Assembly (NCBI GenBank): GCA_049295655.1
Contig: JBAQRB010000120.1
Span: 1-6,377 of the forward strand
Source: CAJBIL01 sp049295655
GTDB lineage: Bacteria; Pseudomonadota; Gammaproteobacteria; Burkholderiales; Rhodocyclaceae
DNA: 6,377 nt
Direction: 5' to 3'
Below, in pieces: positions 1 to 6,377 of the stretch. Under the pieces are notes generated by a model, which had not been told where the DNA came from, ran no database searches, and saw nothing but the letters and a program-made list of their open reading frames with translations. The position numbers were made by a program, and so were the translations under genes. Within the stretch, counting starts at the first letter, position 1. Every line of letters starts with the position of its first letter.

Positions 1-114
1 ATCGAACCTCGTGCCATCAAACGGCGACAGAATGCCTACCCATTACTCACCCAGCCTCGATCTGTCGCATGCGAGGGTCTCCGAAAAAATGGGCATCCCA
101 AAAAGCTTAAGTAA
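1..114 (+). CDS. C-terminal end of a transposase, probably IS4 family (partial)
   Basis: Frame 1 is open from the left edge to a TAA stop at 112-114, giving 37 residues that begin IEPRAIKRRQNAYPLL and end GHPKKLK. A basic EPRAIKRR segment followed by a YPLLT.PR segment is what I recall from the extreme C terminus of IS4-family (DDE) transposases common in beta- and gammaproteobacteria. The catalytic DDE residues would lie upstream, outside the window, so catalytic integrity cannot be judged. The reading frame points toward phoR, so the two genes converge. The family call comes from memory of C-terminal motifs, not a search. A different small basic protein is possible but less likely, given the inverted-repeat-like sequence right after the stop. 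Confidence 0.7.
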   Translation: MEPRAIKRRQNAYPLLTQPRSVACEGLRKNGHPKKLK

Positions 115-131
115 GTGCCATTCGGGCCTGA
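1..131 (+). mobile_element. Right end of an insertion sequence (partial)
   Basis: The transposase tail stops at 114. It is followed by a short stretch (about 108-130, containing AAGTGCCATTCGGGCCTG) that read inward would begin CAGGCCCGAATGGCACTT, a plausible terminal inverted repeat. The outer boundary is therefore placed near 130-131, about 26 bp from the last base of phoR. Only one end is in the window, so neither the matching repeat nor a target-site duplication can be checked, and the boundary is an estimate. The phoR reading frame is not interrupted. Confidence 0.55.
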
Positions 132-156
132 TTCCTCTAACGCCTTCCTCTGCTTC

Positions 157-1473
<1,317 letters not shown>

Positions 1474-1501
1474 CGGCCGCTCCGAGCGCAGGAGAACGCG
1501 G

Positions 1502-2194
1502 TCATTCGGCGAGTGCCGAAAAACGGTAGCCGCTGCCGCGCACGGTCTGGATCAGCCGGTCGTGGCCGCTTGACTCGAGCGCGGCGCGCAAGCGGCGGAT
1601 ATGGACATCGACCGTGCGCTCCTCGACGAAAACGTGGTCGCCCCAGACCTGATCGAGCAGCTGCGTGCGGCTATGGACACGCTCGGCATGGGTCATGAAG
1701 AAATGCAGCAGGCGGAACTCGGTCGGACCCAGATCGAGCGATTTGCCGTCGCCGAAGATGCGGTGCATCACGGGGTCCAGGCGCAGGCCCTCGATCTCGA
1801 TCGCGTCCTCGGTCATCTGCGGTGCGCGGCGGCGCAGCACGGCCTTGATGCGGGCGAGCAGTTCGCGCGGCGAGAAGGGCTTGGTCAGATAATCGTCGGC
1901 GCCGGCTTCGAGTCCGGCCACCTTGTCGAGTTCCTCGCCGCGCGCGGTGAGCATGATGATCGGCAGGTCGCGCGTGCGCTCGTCGCCGCGCAGGCGGCGA
2001 GCGAACTGGACGCCCGAGATGCCGGGCAGCATCCAGTCGAGCAATACCACGTCGGGCAGGCTGTCGCGCACCAGCCGGGTCGCCTCCTCGGCGTCGAGGG
2101 CGCACATGACCCGGTGACCGGCGTGCTGCAGGCTTGCGGTGATCAATGCCTGAATGGCGGGTTCGTCTTCGACGACGAGGATGGTGGCGGACAT
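1502..2194 (-). CDS. phoB: Phosphate regulon response regulator PhoB
   Basis: This is an OmpR/PhoB-type response regulator that activates Pho-regulon promoters when phosphorylated by PhoR. Its 230 residues match the family (E. coli PhoB 229). The receiver domain (about 3-118) carries the acidic pocket Glu9/Asp10, phospho-accepting Asp53 (VVLLDWMLPG), the switch Thr83 (MLTARGEE) and Lys105 (YLTKPFSPREL). The C-terminal winged helix (about 131-228) contains LGPTEFRLL, the recognition-helix region VDVHIRRLR (195-203) and the wing VRGSGYRF. The ATG is preceded by AAGGAGA at 2204-2210 with a 9-nt gap, a strong ribosome binding site. It is the first gene of a phoB-phoR operon, and a Pho box and -10 element upstream indicate autoregulation. 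WMLPG and VDVHIRRLR favour PhoB over OmpR or KdpE paralogues. Confidence 0.97.
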   Translation of the reverse strand: MSATILVVEDEPAIQALITASLQHAGHRVMCALDAEEATRLVRDSLPDVVLLDWMLPGISGVQFARRLRGDERTRDLPIIMLTARGEELDKVAGLEAGADDYLTKPFSPRELLARIKAVLRRRAPQMTEDAIEIEGLRLDPVMHRIFGDGKSLDLGPTEFRLLHFFMTHAERVHSRTQLLDQVWGDHVFVEERTVDVHIRRLRAALESSGHDRLIQTVRGSGYRFSALAE

Positions 2195-2224
2195 AGAAAT
2201 GAGTCTCCTTGATCTATGCCGGTC

Positions 2225-2230
2225 AGTTTA
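2225..2230 (-). promoter_or_regulatory. -10 element of the phoB-phoR promoter
   Basis: On the - strand the hexamer is TAAACT (4 of 6 to TATAAT), 10 bp downstream of the Pho box, as in PhoB-dependent promoters. Transcription would start near 2218, giving a leader of roughly 25 nt that contains the AAGGAGA site. A sigma-70-like alternative overlaps it: TTGTCA (2253-2258), a 17-bp spacer and CTTAAT (2230-2235). This could provide basal expression without PhoB. Confidence 0.55.
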
Positions 2231-2240
2231 TTAAGAGGGC

Positions 2241-2258
2241 GTTACAGAATGATGACAA
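2241..2258 (-). promoter_or_regulatory. Pho box (PhoB operator) upstream of phoB
   Basis: Read on the - strand this is TTGTCAT-CATT-CTGTAAC: two 7-bp direct repeats 11 bp apart, each one mismatch from the known PhoB half-site (CTGTCAT, spacer, CTGTCAC). It lies 10 bp upstream of a -10-like TAAACT, the spacing expected when a Pho box replaces the -35. Its position in front of phoB supports positive autoregulation. No convincing second Pho box is adjacent. Confidence 0.82.
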
Positions 2259-2295
2259 AACGCGGGGACGGCAGCATATCGCGGGGGGCGCTTCT

Positions 2296-2310
2296 GCGCT
2301 ATGATAGCGC
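2296..2310. repeat. 15-bp perfect palindrome over the -10 element
   Basis: GCGCTAT-G-ATAGCGC is a perfect 7-bp inverted repeat around a single central G. It covers the proposed -10 (2300-2305). A protein bound here would compete with RNA polymerase, so it is a candidate repressor site. Chance occurrence or a purely promoter-driven pattern cannot be excluded from one sequence. Confidence 0.45.
2300..2305 (+). promoter_or_regulatory. -10 element of the promoter for the PF06155-ubiE-ubiJ cluster
   Basis: TATGAT (5 of 6 to TATAAT) lies 29 bp before the ATG at 2335, so transcription would start near 2312 with a short leader. No good -35 is seen at 16-18 bp; the best-spaced hexamer, TATCGC at 2277-2282, is poor. 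The -10 sits inside a perfect inverted repeat (2296-2310), which may be an operator. Confidence 0.5.
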
Positions 2311-2334
2311 GTCCACTCGCACCCAGGGGCACCC

Positions 2335-2760
2335 ATGGCTGGCCTGCAACAAAGCACACCGCTTCCGACCGAGATCAAGCTGCATCAGAAATCCCGCGTT
2401 CTCGAACTGGTTTTCGACAATGGCGAACGTTTCGAGCTGAGTTACGAGTTTCTGCGCGTCTTCACGCCGTCGGCCGAGGCGCGCGGACACGCGCCAGGGC
2501 AGGAAACGCTGCAGGTCGGCAAACGCGACATCGCGATCGAGCGCATCGAGCCGGTCGGCAACTATGCGATCAAGCCGGTGTTCTCGGATGGCCACGATAG
2601 CGGCCTCTATTCCTGGGACATGCTCTACAACCTCGGTGCGCACCGCGACGAGCTGTGGCAAACCTATCTCGACCGCCTGAGCGCCGAAGGCGCCAGCCGC
2701 GATCCGGCCGACTGCCCACCGCCTGCTGAAAAGCCGCGCGGCGGTTGCGGCGGCCATTGA
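2335..2760 (+). CDS. DUF971 / PF06155 family protein (gamma-butyrobetaine hydroxylase-like N-terminal domain)
   Basis: This small soluble protein of 141 residues has no signal peptide or membrane segment. The family domain spans about 12-108. Its hallmarks are visible: IKLHQKSRVLELVFDNGE, the SYEFLRV segment (36-42), VGNYAIKPVFSDGHDSGLYSW (74-94) and a following YNLG. The same fold forms the N-terminal, metal-binding part of gamma-butyrobetaine hydroxylase and occurs next to or fused with Fe-S assembly ATPases, but the free-standing protein has no settled function. Beyond the domain is a proline-rich tail ending GGCGGH, with Cys127, Cys138 and His141. The start is supported by N-terminal family similarity and the upstream -10; the ribosome binding site is weak (AGGGG with a short gap). 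It is the first gene of the cluster and is divergent from phoB. Confidence 0.9.
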   Translation: MAGLQQSTPLPTEIKLHQKSRVLELVFDNGERFELSYEFLRVFTPSAEARGHAPGQETLQVGKRDIAIERIEPVGNYAIKPVFSDGHDSGLYSWDMLYNLGAHRDELWQTYLDRLSAEGASRDPADCPPPAEKPRGGCGGH

Positions 2761-2791
2761 TTTTTTTCGATCGACCCTCACTTCGTACCCA

Positions 2792-3532
2792 ATGAACGAC
2801 AAGAACACTACCCATTTTGGCTTCGAGCAGGTCGCCGAGGCCGAAAAGGCCCGCCGCGTTGCCGACGTTTTCGACTCCGTCGCACATAAATACGACCTGA
2901 TGAACGATGTCATGTCGGGCGGCATGCACCGGCTGTGGAAGGCCTTCACCATTGCCAAGAGCGGCGTGCGCGAAGGATCGCGCGTGCTCGACGTGGCCGG
3001 CGGCACCGGCGATCTCTCGCTGGCCTTCGCCAGGCGCGCCGGGCGCAGCGGCGAGGTCTGGCTGACCGACATCAACAACGCGATGCTGACCAACGGTCGC
3101 GACCGCCTGTGCGACAAGGGCTTCCTGATCCCGGTCGCGCAGTGCGACGCCGAGAAGCTGCCGTTTCCCGACGATTACTTCGACTGCGTGACCGTCGCCT
3201 TCGGCCTGCGCAACATGACGCACAAGGAATCGGCGCTCGCCGAAATGCGGCGCGTTCTGCGCCCCGGCGGCCGCCTGCTGGTCCTCGAATTTTCGCAGGT
3301 CTGGAAACCGCTGGCGCCCGTCTATGACTTCTATTCGTTCAAGGTGATCCCGCGCATCGGGCAGCTGATCACCCAGGACGCAGCGAGTTATCGCTATCTC
3401 GCCGAATCGATCCGCGTTCACCCGGATCAGGAAACACTCAAATCGATGATGGAACAGATCGGCCTGGAGAAGGTCGAATATTTCAATCTGACGCTCGGCG
3501 TCGTGGCGCTGCATCGTGGTTTCAAATTCTAA
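2792..3532 (+). CDS. ubiE: Ubiquinone/menaquinone biosynthesis C-methyltransferase UbiE
   Basis: This S-adenosylmethionine-dependent enzyme methylates the ring carbon of demethylmenaquinol and of 2-polyprenyl-6-methoxy-1,4-benzoquinol, at the cytoplasmic face of the membrane. It has 246 residues (E. coli UbiE 251). The N-terminal THFGF segment and KYDLMNDVMSGGMHRLWK are family signatures. The SAM-binding motif I is VLDVAGGTGDLS (65-76), the acidic residue of motif II is in LTDINNAML (91-99), and DAEKLPFPDD and FGLRN (137-141) follow. The C-terminal YRYLAESIRVHPDQ is typical. The start is fixed by the conserved N terminus, yet no Shine-Dalgarno sequence is visible in the preceding CCCTCACTTCGTACCCA. 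It lies 31 nt after the PF06155 gene and 9 nt before the Tim44-like gene. Whether the host also makes menaquinone cannot be told here. Confidence 0.96.
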   Translation: MNDKNTTHFGFEQVAEAEKARRVADVFDSVAHKYDLMNDVMSGGMHRLWKAFTIAKSGVREGSRVLDVAGGTGDLSLAFARRAGRSGEVWLTDINNAMLTNGRDRLCDKGFLIPVAQCDAEKLPFPDDYFDCVTVAFGLRNMTHKESALAEMRRVLRPGGRLLVLEFSQVWKPLAPVYDFYSFKVIPRIGQLITQDAASYRYLAESIRVHPDQETLKSMMEQIGLEKVEYFNLTLGVVALHRGFKF

Positions 3533-3541
3533 GGAAGAGAC

Positions 3542-4408
3542 ATGAAAAAATCGTTATTCGCCGTATTCGTTGCCCTGCTGAGCCTCGGGCTGACCATTGG
3601 CAGCGCCGAAGCCGCACGACTGGGCGGCGGCAAGTCGACCGGCATGCAGCGCCAGTCGGTTGCCCAGAAACCGGCGGCGACCCCGGCGCAGGCAACCCCG
3701 GCCACGCCCGCCGCCGCGCCGGCCGTGGCACCGAAGCGCAACTGGATGGGACCGCTCGCCGGACTGGCCGCCGGTCTGGGGATCGCCGCGCTGATGTCGC
3801 ACTTCGGGATGGGCGAAGGCATGGGCAATTTCCTGATGATCGCCCTGCTGGCCATGGCCGCCGTCTTCATCGTCAGGATGTTCCTGCGCCGCAAGGCGCA
3901 AGCGGCAAGCGACCCGATGCAATACGCCGGGGTCGGCGGCGCCCATATGGCACCGACGCCGCAGGCCGAACAGCCGTTCGGTTCGATGGCTCCCGCAGCG
4001 GCGCCCGCTACCGCTGTCGAAACGGTGCGCAGCATTCCCGCCGGCTTCGACGTCGAGGGCTTCCTGCGCATCGCCAAGCTCAACTTCATCCGCCTGCAGG
4101 CGTCGAATGACGCAAAGAACATCGACGACATCCGCGAGTTCGTCGGTCCCGAGTTGTTCGCCGAGATCAGGATGCAGATGGACGAGCGCGGCAACGCCCC
4201 GCAGCAGACCGACGTCGTGAAGCTCGATGCCGAGTTGCTCGAAGTGGTGACCGAAGGCCCGCAACACATCGCCAGCGTGCGCTTCAGCGGCATGATCAGC
4301 GAAGTGGCCGGCACCCCGGCGGCACCGTTCGACGAAGTCTGGAACCTGACCAAAGCGGTCGATGGCAGCAAGGGCTGGACGGTCAGCGGCATCCAGCAAC
4401 TCGGCTAA
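3542..4408 (+). CDS. Membrane protein with C-terminal Tim44-like domain
   Basis: The 288-residue protein begins with a typical export signal (MKKSLFAVFVALLSLGL, with a plausible cleavage SAEA-AR near residue 25). An Ala/Pro-rich linker follows (about 42-64), then two hydrophobic, Gly/Met-rich segments (about 69-86 and 95-114) separated by HFGMGEGMGN and closed by RMFLRRK. A second linker leads to a globular C-terminal region (about 165-288) starting PAGFDVEGFLRIAKLNFIRL, which resembles the Tim44/MRPL45 fold. Bacterial Tim44-like proteins are mostly uncharacterised; the fold binds membranes and lipids in mitochondria. The ribosome binding site AAGGAAG (3531-3537) overlaps the ubiE stop, so translation is probably coupled. 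Its place between ubiE and ubiJ suggests a role near quinone synthesis or the membrane, but that is inference. Confidence 0.85.
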   Translation: MKKSLFAVFVALLSLGLTIGSAEAARLGGGKSTGMQRQSVAQKPAATPAQATPATPAAAPAVAPKRNWMGPLAGLAAGLGIAALMSHFGMGEGMGNFLMIALLAMAAVFIVRMFLRRKAQAASDPMQYAGVGGAHMAPTPQAEQPFGSMAPAAAPATAVETVRSIPAGFDVEGFLRIAKLNFIRLQASNDAKNIDDIREFVGPELFAEIRMQMDERGNAPQQTDVVKLDAELLEVVTEGPQHIASVRFSGMISEVAGTPAAPFDEVWNLTKAVDGSKGWTVSGIQQLG

Positions 4409-4419
4409 GCATCATCAGC

Positions 4420-4995
4420 ATGCTGTCCCGTACCGCGCTCGCTTGTGTCAATCATCTACTGACTGGCGCAAGCTGGGCGCGGAGTCGTCTGCAGCCCTTT
4501 GCCGGCCAGACCGCTCGCTTGGCGCTCGGGCCGCTGAGCATTCCAATCGGTATCGACGCAAGCGGCCTGCTGGTTGCCGGAGACCCCGGCGCCGAGCCGG
4601 CGGTGAGCATCTCCCTGGATGCCGATGCCCCCTTGCGACTTCTGACCGACCGTCAGTCGCTGTTTTCGAGCGCGCATATCGTCGGGGCGGCCGACCTCGC
4701 GGAGACGCTCGGCTTTGTCCTGCGCAACCTGCGCTGGGACGCGGAAGACGACCTTTCGCGGCTGGTCGGCGACATTGCGGCACGCCGGGTGCTGCAGGGT
4801 GGTCAGCGGCTGGTGCAATGGCAGTTGCGCGCGGCGAAGAATCTTGCAAACAACGTGACCGAATATCTGGCCGAGGAAAACCACGCCGTCGCTCGCCGGC
4901 GCGACCTTGCCGGCCTCTCTGCGCAGGCCGCAGCGCTGCACGACGACTGCGCCCGCATCGAACAGCGCCTCGAGCGCCTCGAACACCGCTGCTAA
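4420..4995 (+). CDS. ubiJ: Ubiquinone biosynthesis accessory factor UbiJ (SCP2 domain protein)
   Basis: UbiJ is a non-catalytic member of the soluble Ubi complex. Its SCP2-type pocket binds the lipid tails of ubiquinone intermediates. This protein has 191 residues (E. coli UbiJ about 201). The SCP2 domain spans about 14-105, with the characteristic SWARSRLQPFAG (18-29) and the conserved block around GAADLAETLGFVLRNLRWDAEDDLSRLVGDIAA (89-121). The C terminus (about 148-190) is charged and heptad-like, ending RIEQRLERLEHRC, and probably forms a coiled coil as in E. coli UbiJ. There is no signal peptide, as expected for a cytosolic factor. The ATG lies 11 nt after the Tim44-like stop with only a weak ribosome binding site, suggesting coupled translation. 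A strong terminator follows at once, and ubiB, often the next gene, is not there. Confidence 0.88.
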   Translation: MLSRTALACVNHLLTGASWARSRLQPFAGQTARLALGPLSIPIGIDASGLLVAGDPGAEPAVSISLDADAPLRLLTDRQSLFSSAHIVGAADLAETLGFVLRNLRWDAEDDLSRLVGDIAARRVLQGGQRLVQWQLRAAKNLANNVTEYLAEENHAVARRRDLAGLSAQAAALHDDCARIEQRLERLEHRC

Positions 4996-5011
4996 CTGCC
5001 GGTTTTGAAGC

Positions 5012-5054
5012 ATCAAACAAAAAGGGCAGCCCGCAGGCTGCCCTTTTATTTGAT
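5012..5054. terminator. Bidirectional rho-independent terminator between ubiJ and atpC
   Basis: A perfect 12-bp stem pairs 5020-5031 (AAAAGGGCAGCC) with 5036-5047 around the tetraloop CGCA. The core is GC-rich, with T-runs on both strands: TTTT at 5044-5047 on +, and TTTTTG on -. An outer 6-bp stem, ATCAAA (5012-5017) with TTTGAT (5049-5054), extends it across a small internal loop. It lies 16 nt after the ubiJ stop and 11 nt past the atpC stop, so it serves both convergent operons. Confidence 0.93.
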
Positions 5055-5065
5055 ACCGCCGACAA

Positions 5066-5488
5066 TCAGTGACGATTGCGCAGCTTCTTGATTGCCTGCA
5101 GCTGAGCGACCGCCTGTGCCAGTTCGGCTTCGGCGGAAGCGTAGCTGACGTCCGAGGTGCGATTTTTCATCGCCTCTTCGGCGCGGCGCTTGGCTTCGAT
5201 GGCCTTGGCTTCGTCCAGATCGTGCGCACGAATCGCCGTGTCGGCGAGTACGGTGATCAGGGTCGGCTGCACTTCCAGCATACCGCCGGAAACATAGACC
5301 AGCTCGTATTCTTCACGATCCGGCATTTTCAGGCGCACCGTACCCGGCTTGATGCGGGTCAGCAACGGCGTGTGGCGCGGGTAGATACCCAGCTCGCCCG
5401 ATTCGCCCGGAAATACGGCGAATTCGGTCTCACCGGAGAAAATCAACTCCTCGGCACTGACAACGTCAACATGAACTCTGAGTGACAT
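5066..5488 (-). CDS. atpC: ATP synthase F1 subunit epsilon
   Basis: This is the epsilon subunit of the F1 rotor stalk. It couples gamma to the c-ring and can inhibit ATP hydrolysis through its C-terminal helices. The 140 residues match the family (E. coli 139). The N-terminal beta-sandwich (about 1-86) contains the conserved GELGIYPRHTPLLT (31-44), VSGGMLEVQ (66-74) and LADTAIRA (81-88). The C-terminal helical hairpin (about 89-138) is complete and ends KKLRNRH, so the inhibitory domain is retained. The ATG is preceded by AGGGGAAA with about 6-8 nt spacing. It is the last gene of the atp operon, 71 nt after atpD, and ends at the shared hairpin terminator. Confidence 0.97.
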   Translation of the reverse strand: MSLRVHVDVVSAEELIFSGETEFAVFPGESGELGIYPRHTPLLTRIKPGTVRLKMPDREEYELVYVSGGMLEVQPTLITVLADTAIRAHDLDEAKAIEAKRRAEEAMKNRTSDVSYASAEAELAQAVAQLQAIKKLRNRH

Positions 5489-5559
5489 GGTTTGTTTCCC
5501 CTGCTCGGTCGTGCCTCACGCGATGGCCTGCGCGGGACACGACGGTCGCATTAATGTGC

Positions 5560-6377
5560 TTAGAGGGTCTTGGCCTTCTCGAACGCTTCCTCGATACCAC
5601 CGACCATGTAGAAGGCCTGTTCCGGCAGTGCATCGCACTCGCCGTCGCAGATCATCTTGAAGCCCTTGATGGTGTCCTTCAGCGTCACGTACTTGCCTGG
5701 CGAACCGGTAAACACTTCAGCAACGTGGAACGGCTGCGACAGGAAGCGCTGGATCTTGCGAGCGCGGTACACCGACAGCTTGTCTTCCGGCGACAGTTCG
5801 TCCATGCCCAGAATCGCGATGATGTCGCGCAGTTCCTTGTAGCGCTGCAGCGTCATCTGCACGGCACGGGCGACGTTGTAGTGCTCTTCGCCAACGACCT
5901 GCGGGTCGAGCTGACGCGAAGTCGAATCGAGCGGATCGACAGCCGGGTAGATACCCAGCGAGGCGATGTCACGCGACAGAACGACGGTCGAGTCCAAGTG
6001 CAGGAAGGTGGTTGCCGGCGACGGATCGGTCAAGTCATCGGCAGGCACATACACGGCCTGGATCGAGGTGATCGAGCCGACCTTGGTGGAGGTGATGCGC
6101 TCCTGCAGGCGGCCCATTTCCTCGGCCAGCGTCGGCTGGTAGCCCACGGCGGAAGGCATGCGGCCCAGCAGCGCGGACACTTCCGTGCCGGCCAGCGTGT
6201 AGCGGTAGATGTTGTCCACGAAGAACAGCACGTCGCGGCCTTCGTCGCGGAAGGACTCGGCGATCGTGAGGCCGGTCAGCGCGACGCGCAGGCGGTTGCC
6301 CGGCGGCTCGTTCATCTGGCCGTACACCATCGCCACCTTCGACTTCTCCGGCTCTTCGATGTTGACGACCTTCGATT
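5560..6377 (-). CDS. atpD: ATP synthase F1 subunit beta (C-terminal part; gene runs off the right edge)
   Basis: This is the catalytic subunit of F1-ATP synthase. The window holds the last 271 codons and the TAA; the frame stays open to the right edge (SKVVNIEEPEKSK before VAMVYGQMNEPPGN). A GTG at 6336-6334 within this frame is an internal valine, not a start. Visible motifs are the Walker B region DVLFFVDNIYR (48-58 of the visible part), SALLGRMPSAVGYQPTLAEEMG, the ATP synthase alpha/beta signature PAVDPLDSTS (144-153) and the DELSPED loop (192-198), which contacts gamma and epsilon. The N-terminal barrel and the P-loop lie outside. Full-length beta is about 460-480 residues, so roughly 190-200 are missing only because of the window edge. 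atpC follows 71 nt downstream. Confidence 0.98.
   Translation of the reverse strand, partial: SKVVNIEEPEKSKVAMVYGQMNEPPGNRLRVALTGLTIAESFRDEGRDVLFFVDNIYRYTLAGTEVSALLGRMPSAVGYQPTLAEEMGRLQERITSTKVGSITSIQAVYVPADDLTDPSPATTFLHLDSTVVLSRDIASLGIYPAVDPLDSTSRQLDPQVVGEEHYNVARAVQMTLQRYKELRDIIAILGMDELSPEDKLSVYRARKIQRFLSQPFHVAEVFTGSPGKYVTLKDTIKGFKMICDGECDALPEQAFYMVGGIEEAFEKAKTL

Noticed and set aside
132..151. Direct repeat TTCCTCT at 132-138 and 145-151, considered as a target-site duplication
   Set aside because: Both copies are on the same side of the presumed IS end, so they cannot be a target duplication; probably chance in a pyrimidine-rich stretch.
1601..2212. Open frame on the + strand (203 codons) antisense to phoB
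   Set aside because: It is a mirror of the PhoB frame with no motif of its own; its end in the phoB leader is coincidental.
2731..2767. Possible rho-independent terminator after the PF06155 gene (GC-rich end followed by seven T)
   Set aside because: No stable stem of suitable size lies directly before the T-run; the GC-rich palindrome GCCGCGCGGC is too far away and leaves too small a loop.
2299..3514. Two overlapping open frames on the - strand opposite the PF06155 gene and ubiE
   Set aside because: They oppose two well-supported genes, have no family motifs and no ribosome binding site.
3529..4399. Two open frames on the - strand (281-287 codons) opposite the Tim44-like gene
   Set aside because: They are Ala/Arg/Gly-rich shadows; the + strand frame has a signal peptide, hydrophobic segments, a Tim44-like domain and a ribosome binding site.
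4362..5072. Open frame on the + strand (236 codons) overlapping ubiJ in another frame
   Set aside because: It is Arg-rich, overlaps the Tim44-like gene end and the terminator, and has no motif; the UbiJ frame carries the conserved SCP2 signatures.

Overview
The window looks like chromosomal DNA of a GC-rich betaproteobacterium, most likely of the Rhodocyclaceae/Azonexaceae type (relatives of Dechloromonas or Azonexus). This rests on the gene order (PF06155/DUF971 protein, ubiE, Tim44-like protein, ubiJ), on the sequences of PhoB/PhoR and the ATP synthase subunits, and on the strong GC bias. It is an inference from family resemblance; no database search was possible.

Layout. Positions 1 to about 131 hold the right end of an insertion sequence, with the C-terminal 37 codons of a transposase on the + strand. 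Its stop lies only about 43 bp from the phoR stop. Next, on the - strand, comes phoB-phoR (2194 down to 157), the phosphate-starvation two-component system, with a recognisable Pho box and -10 element in front of phoB. A 140-bp divergent intergenic region (2195-2334) separates phoB from a + strand cluster: a PF06155 protein (2335-2760), ubiE (2792-3532), a membrane protein with a Tim44-like C-terminal domain (3542-4408) and ubiJ (4420-4995). Gaps inside this cluster are 31, 9 and 11 nt, so it is probably one transcription unit. It ends at a strong symmetric hairpin with T-runs on both strands (5012-5054). This hairpin also serves the convergent - strand ATP synthase genes atpD (partial, running off the right edge) and atpC.

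How the genes work together. PhoR senses low phosphate through the Pst/PhoU machinery and phosphorylates PhoB, which appears to activate its own operon through the Pho box. UbiE (C-methylation of the quinone ring) and UbiJ (lipid-binding accessory factor of the Ubi complex) belong to ubiquinone/menaquinone synthesis. The PF06155 and Tim44-like proteins travel with them and may have related membrane or redox roles, but their functions are unknown. AtpD and AtpC are the catalytic beta and regulatory epsilon subunits of F1.

No stretch over 300 bp lacks a gene. I saw no tRNA, rRNA, CRISPR array or defence system. This is mostly a core-genome region, and I did not find a previously undescribed system. 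The points most worth a second look are the IS edge beside phoR, the Pho box, the palindrome over the -10 of the + strand cluster, the unresolved topology of the Tim44-like protein, the Cys/His tail of the PF06155 protein, and the lack of ubiB after ubiJ.
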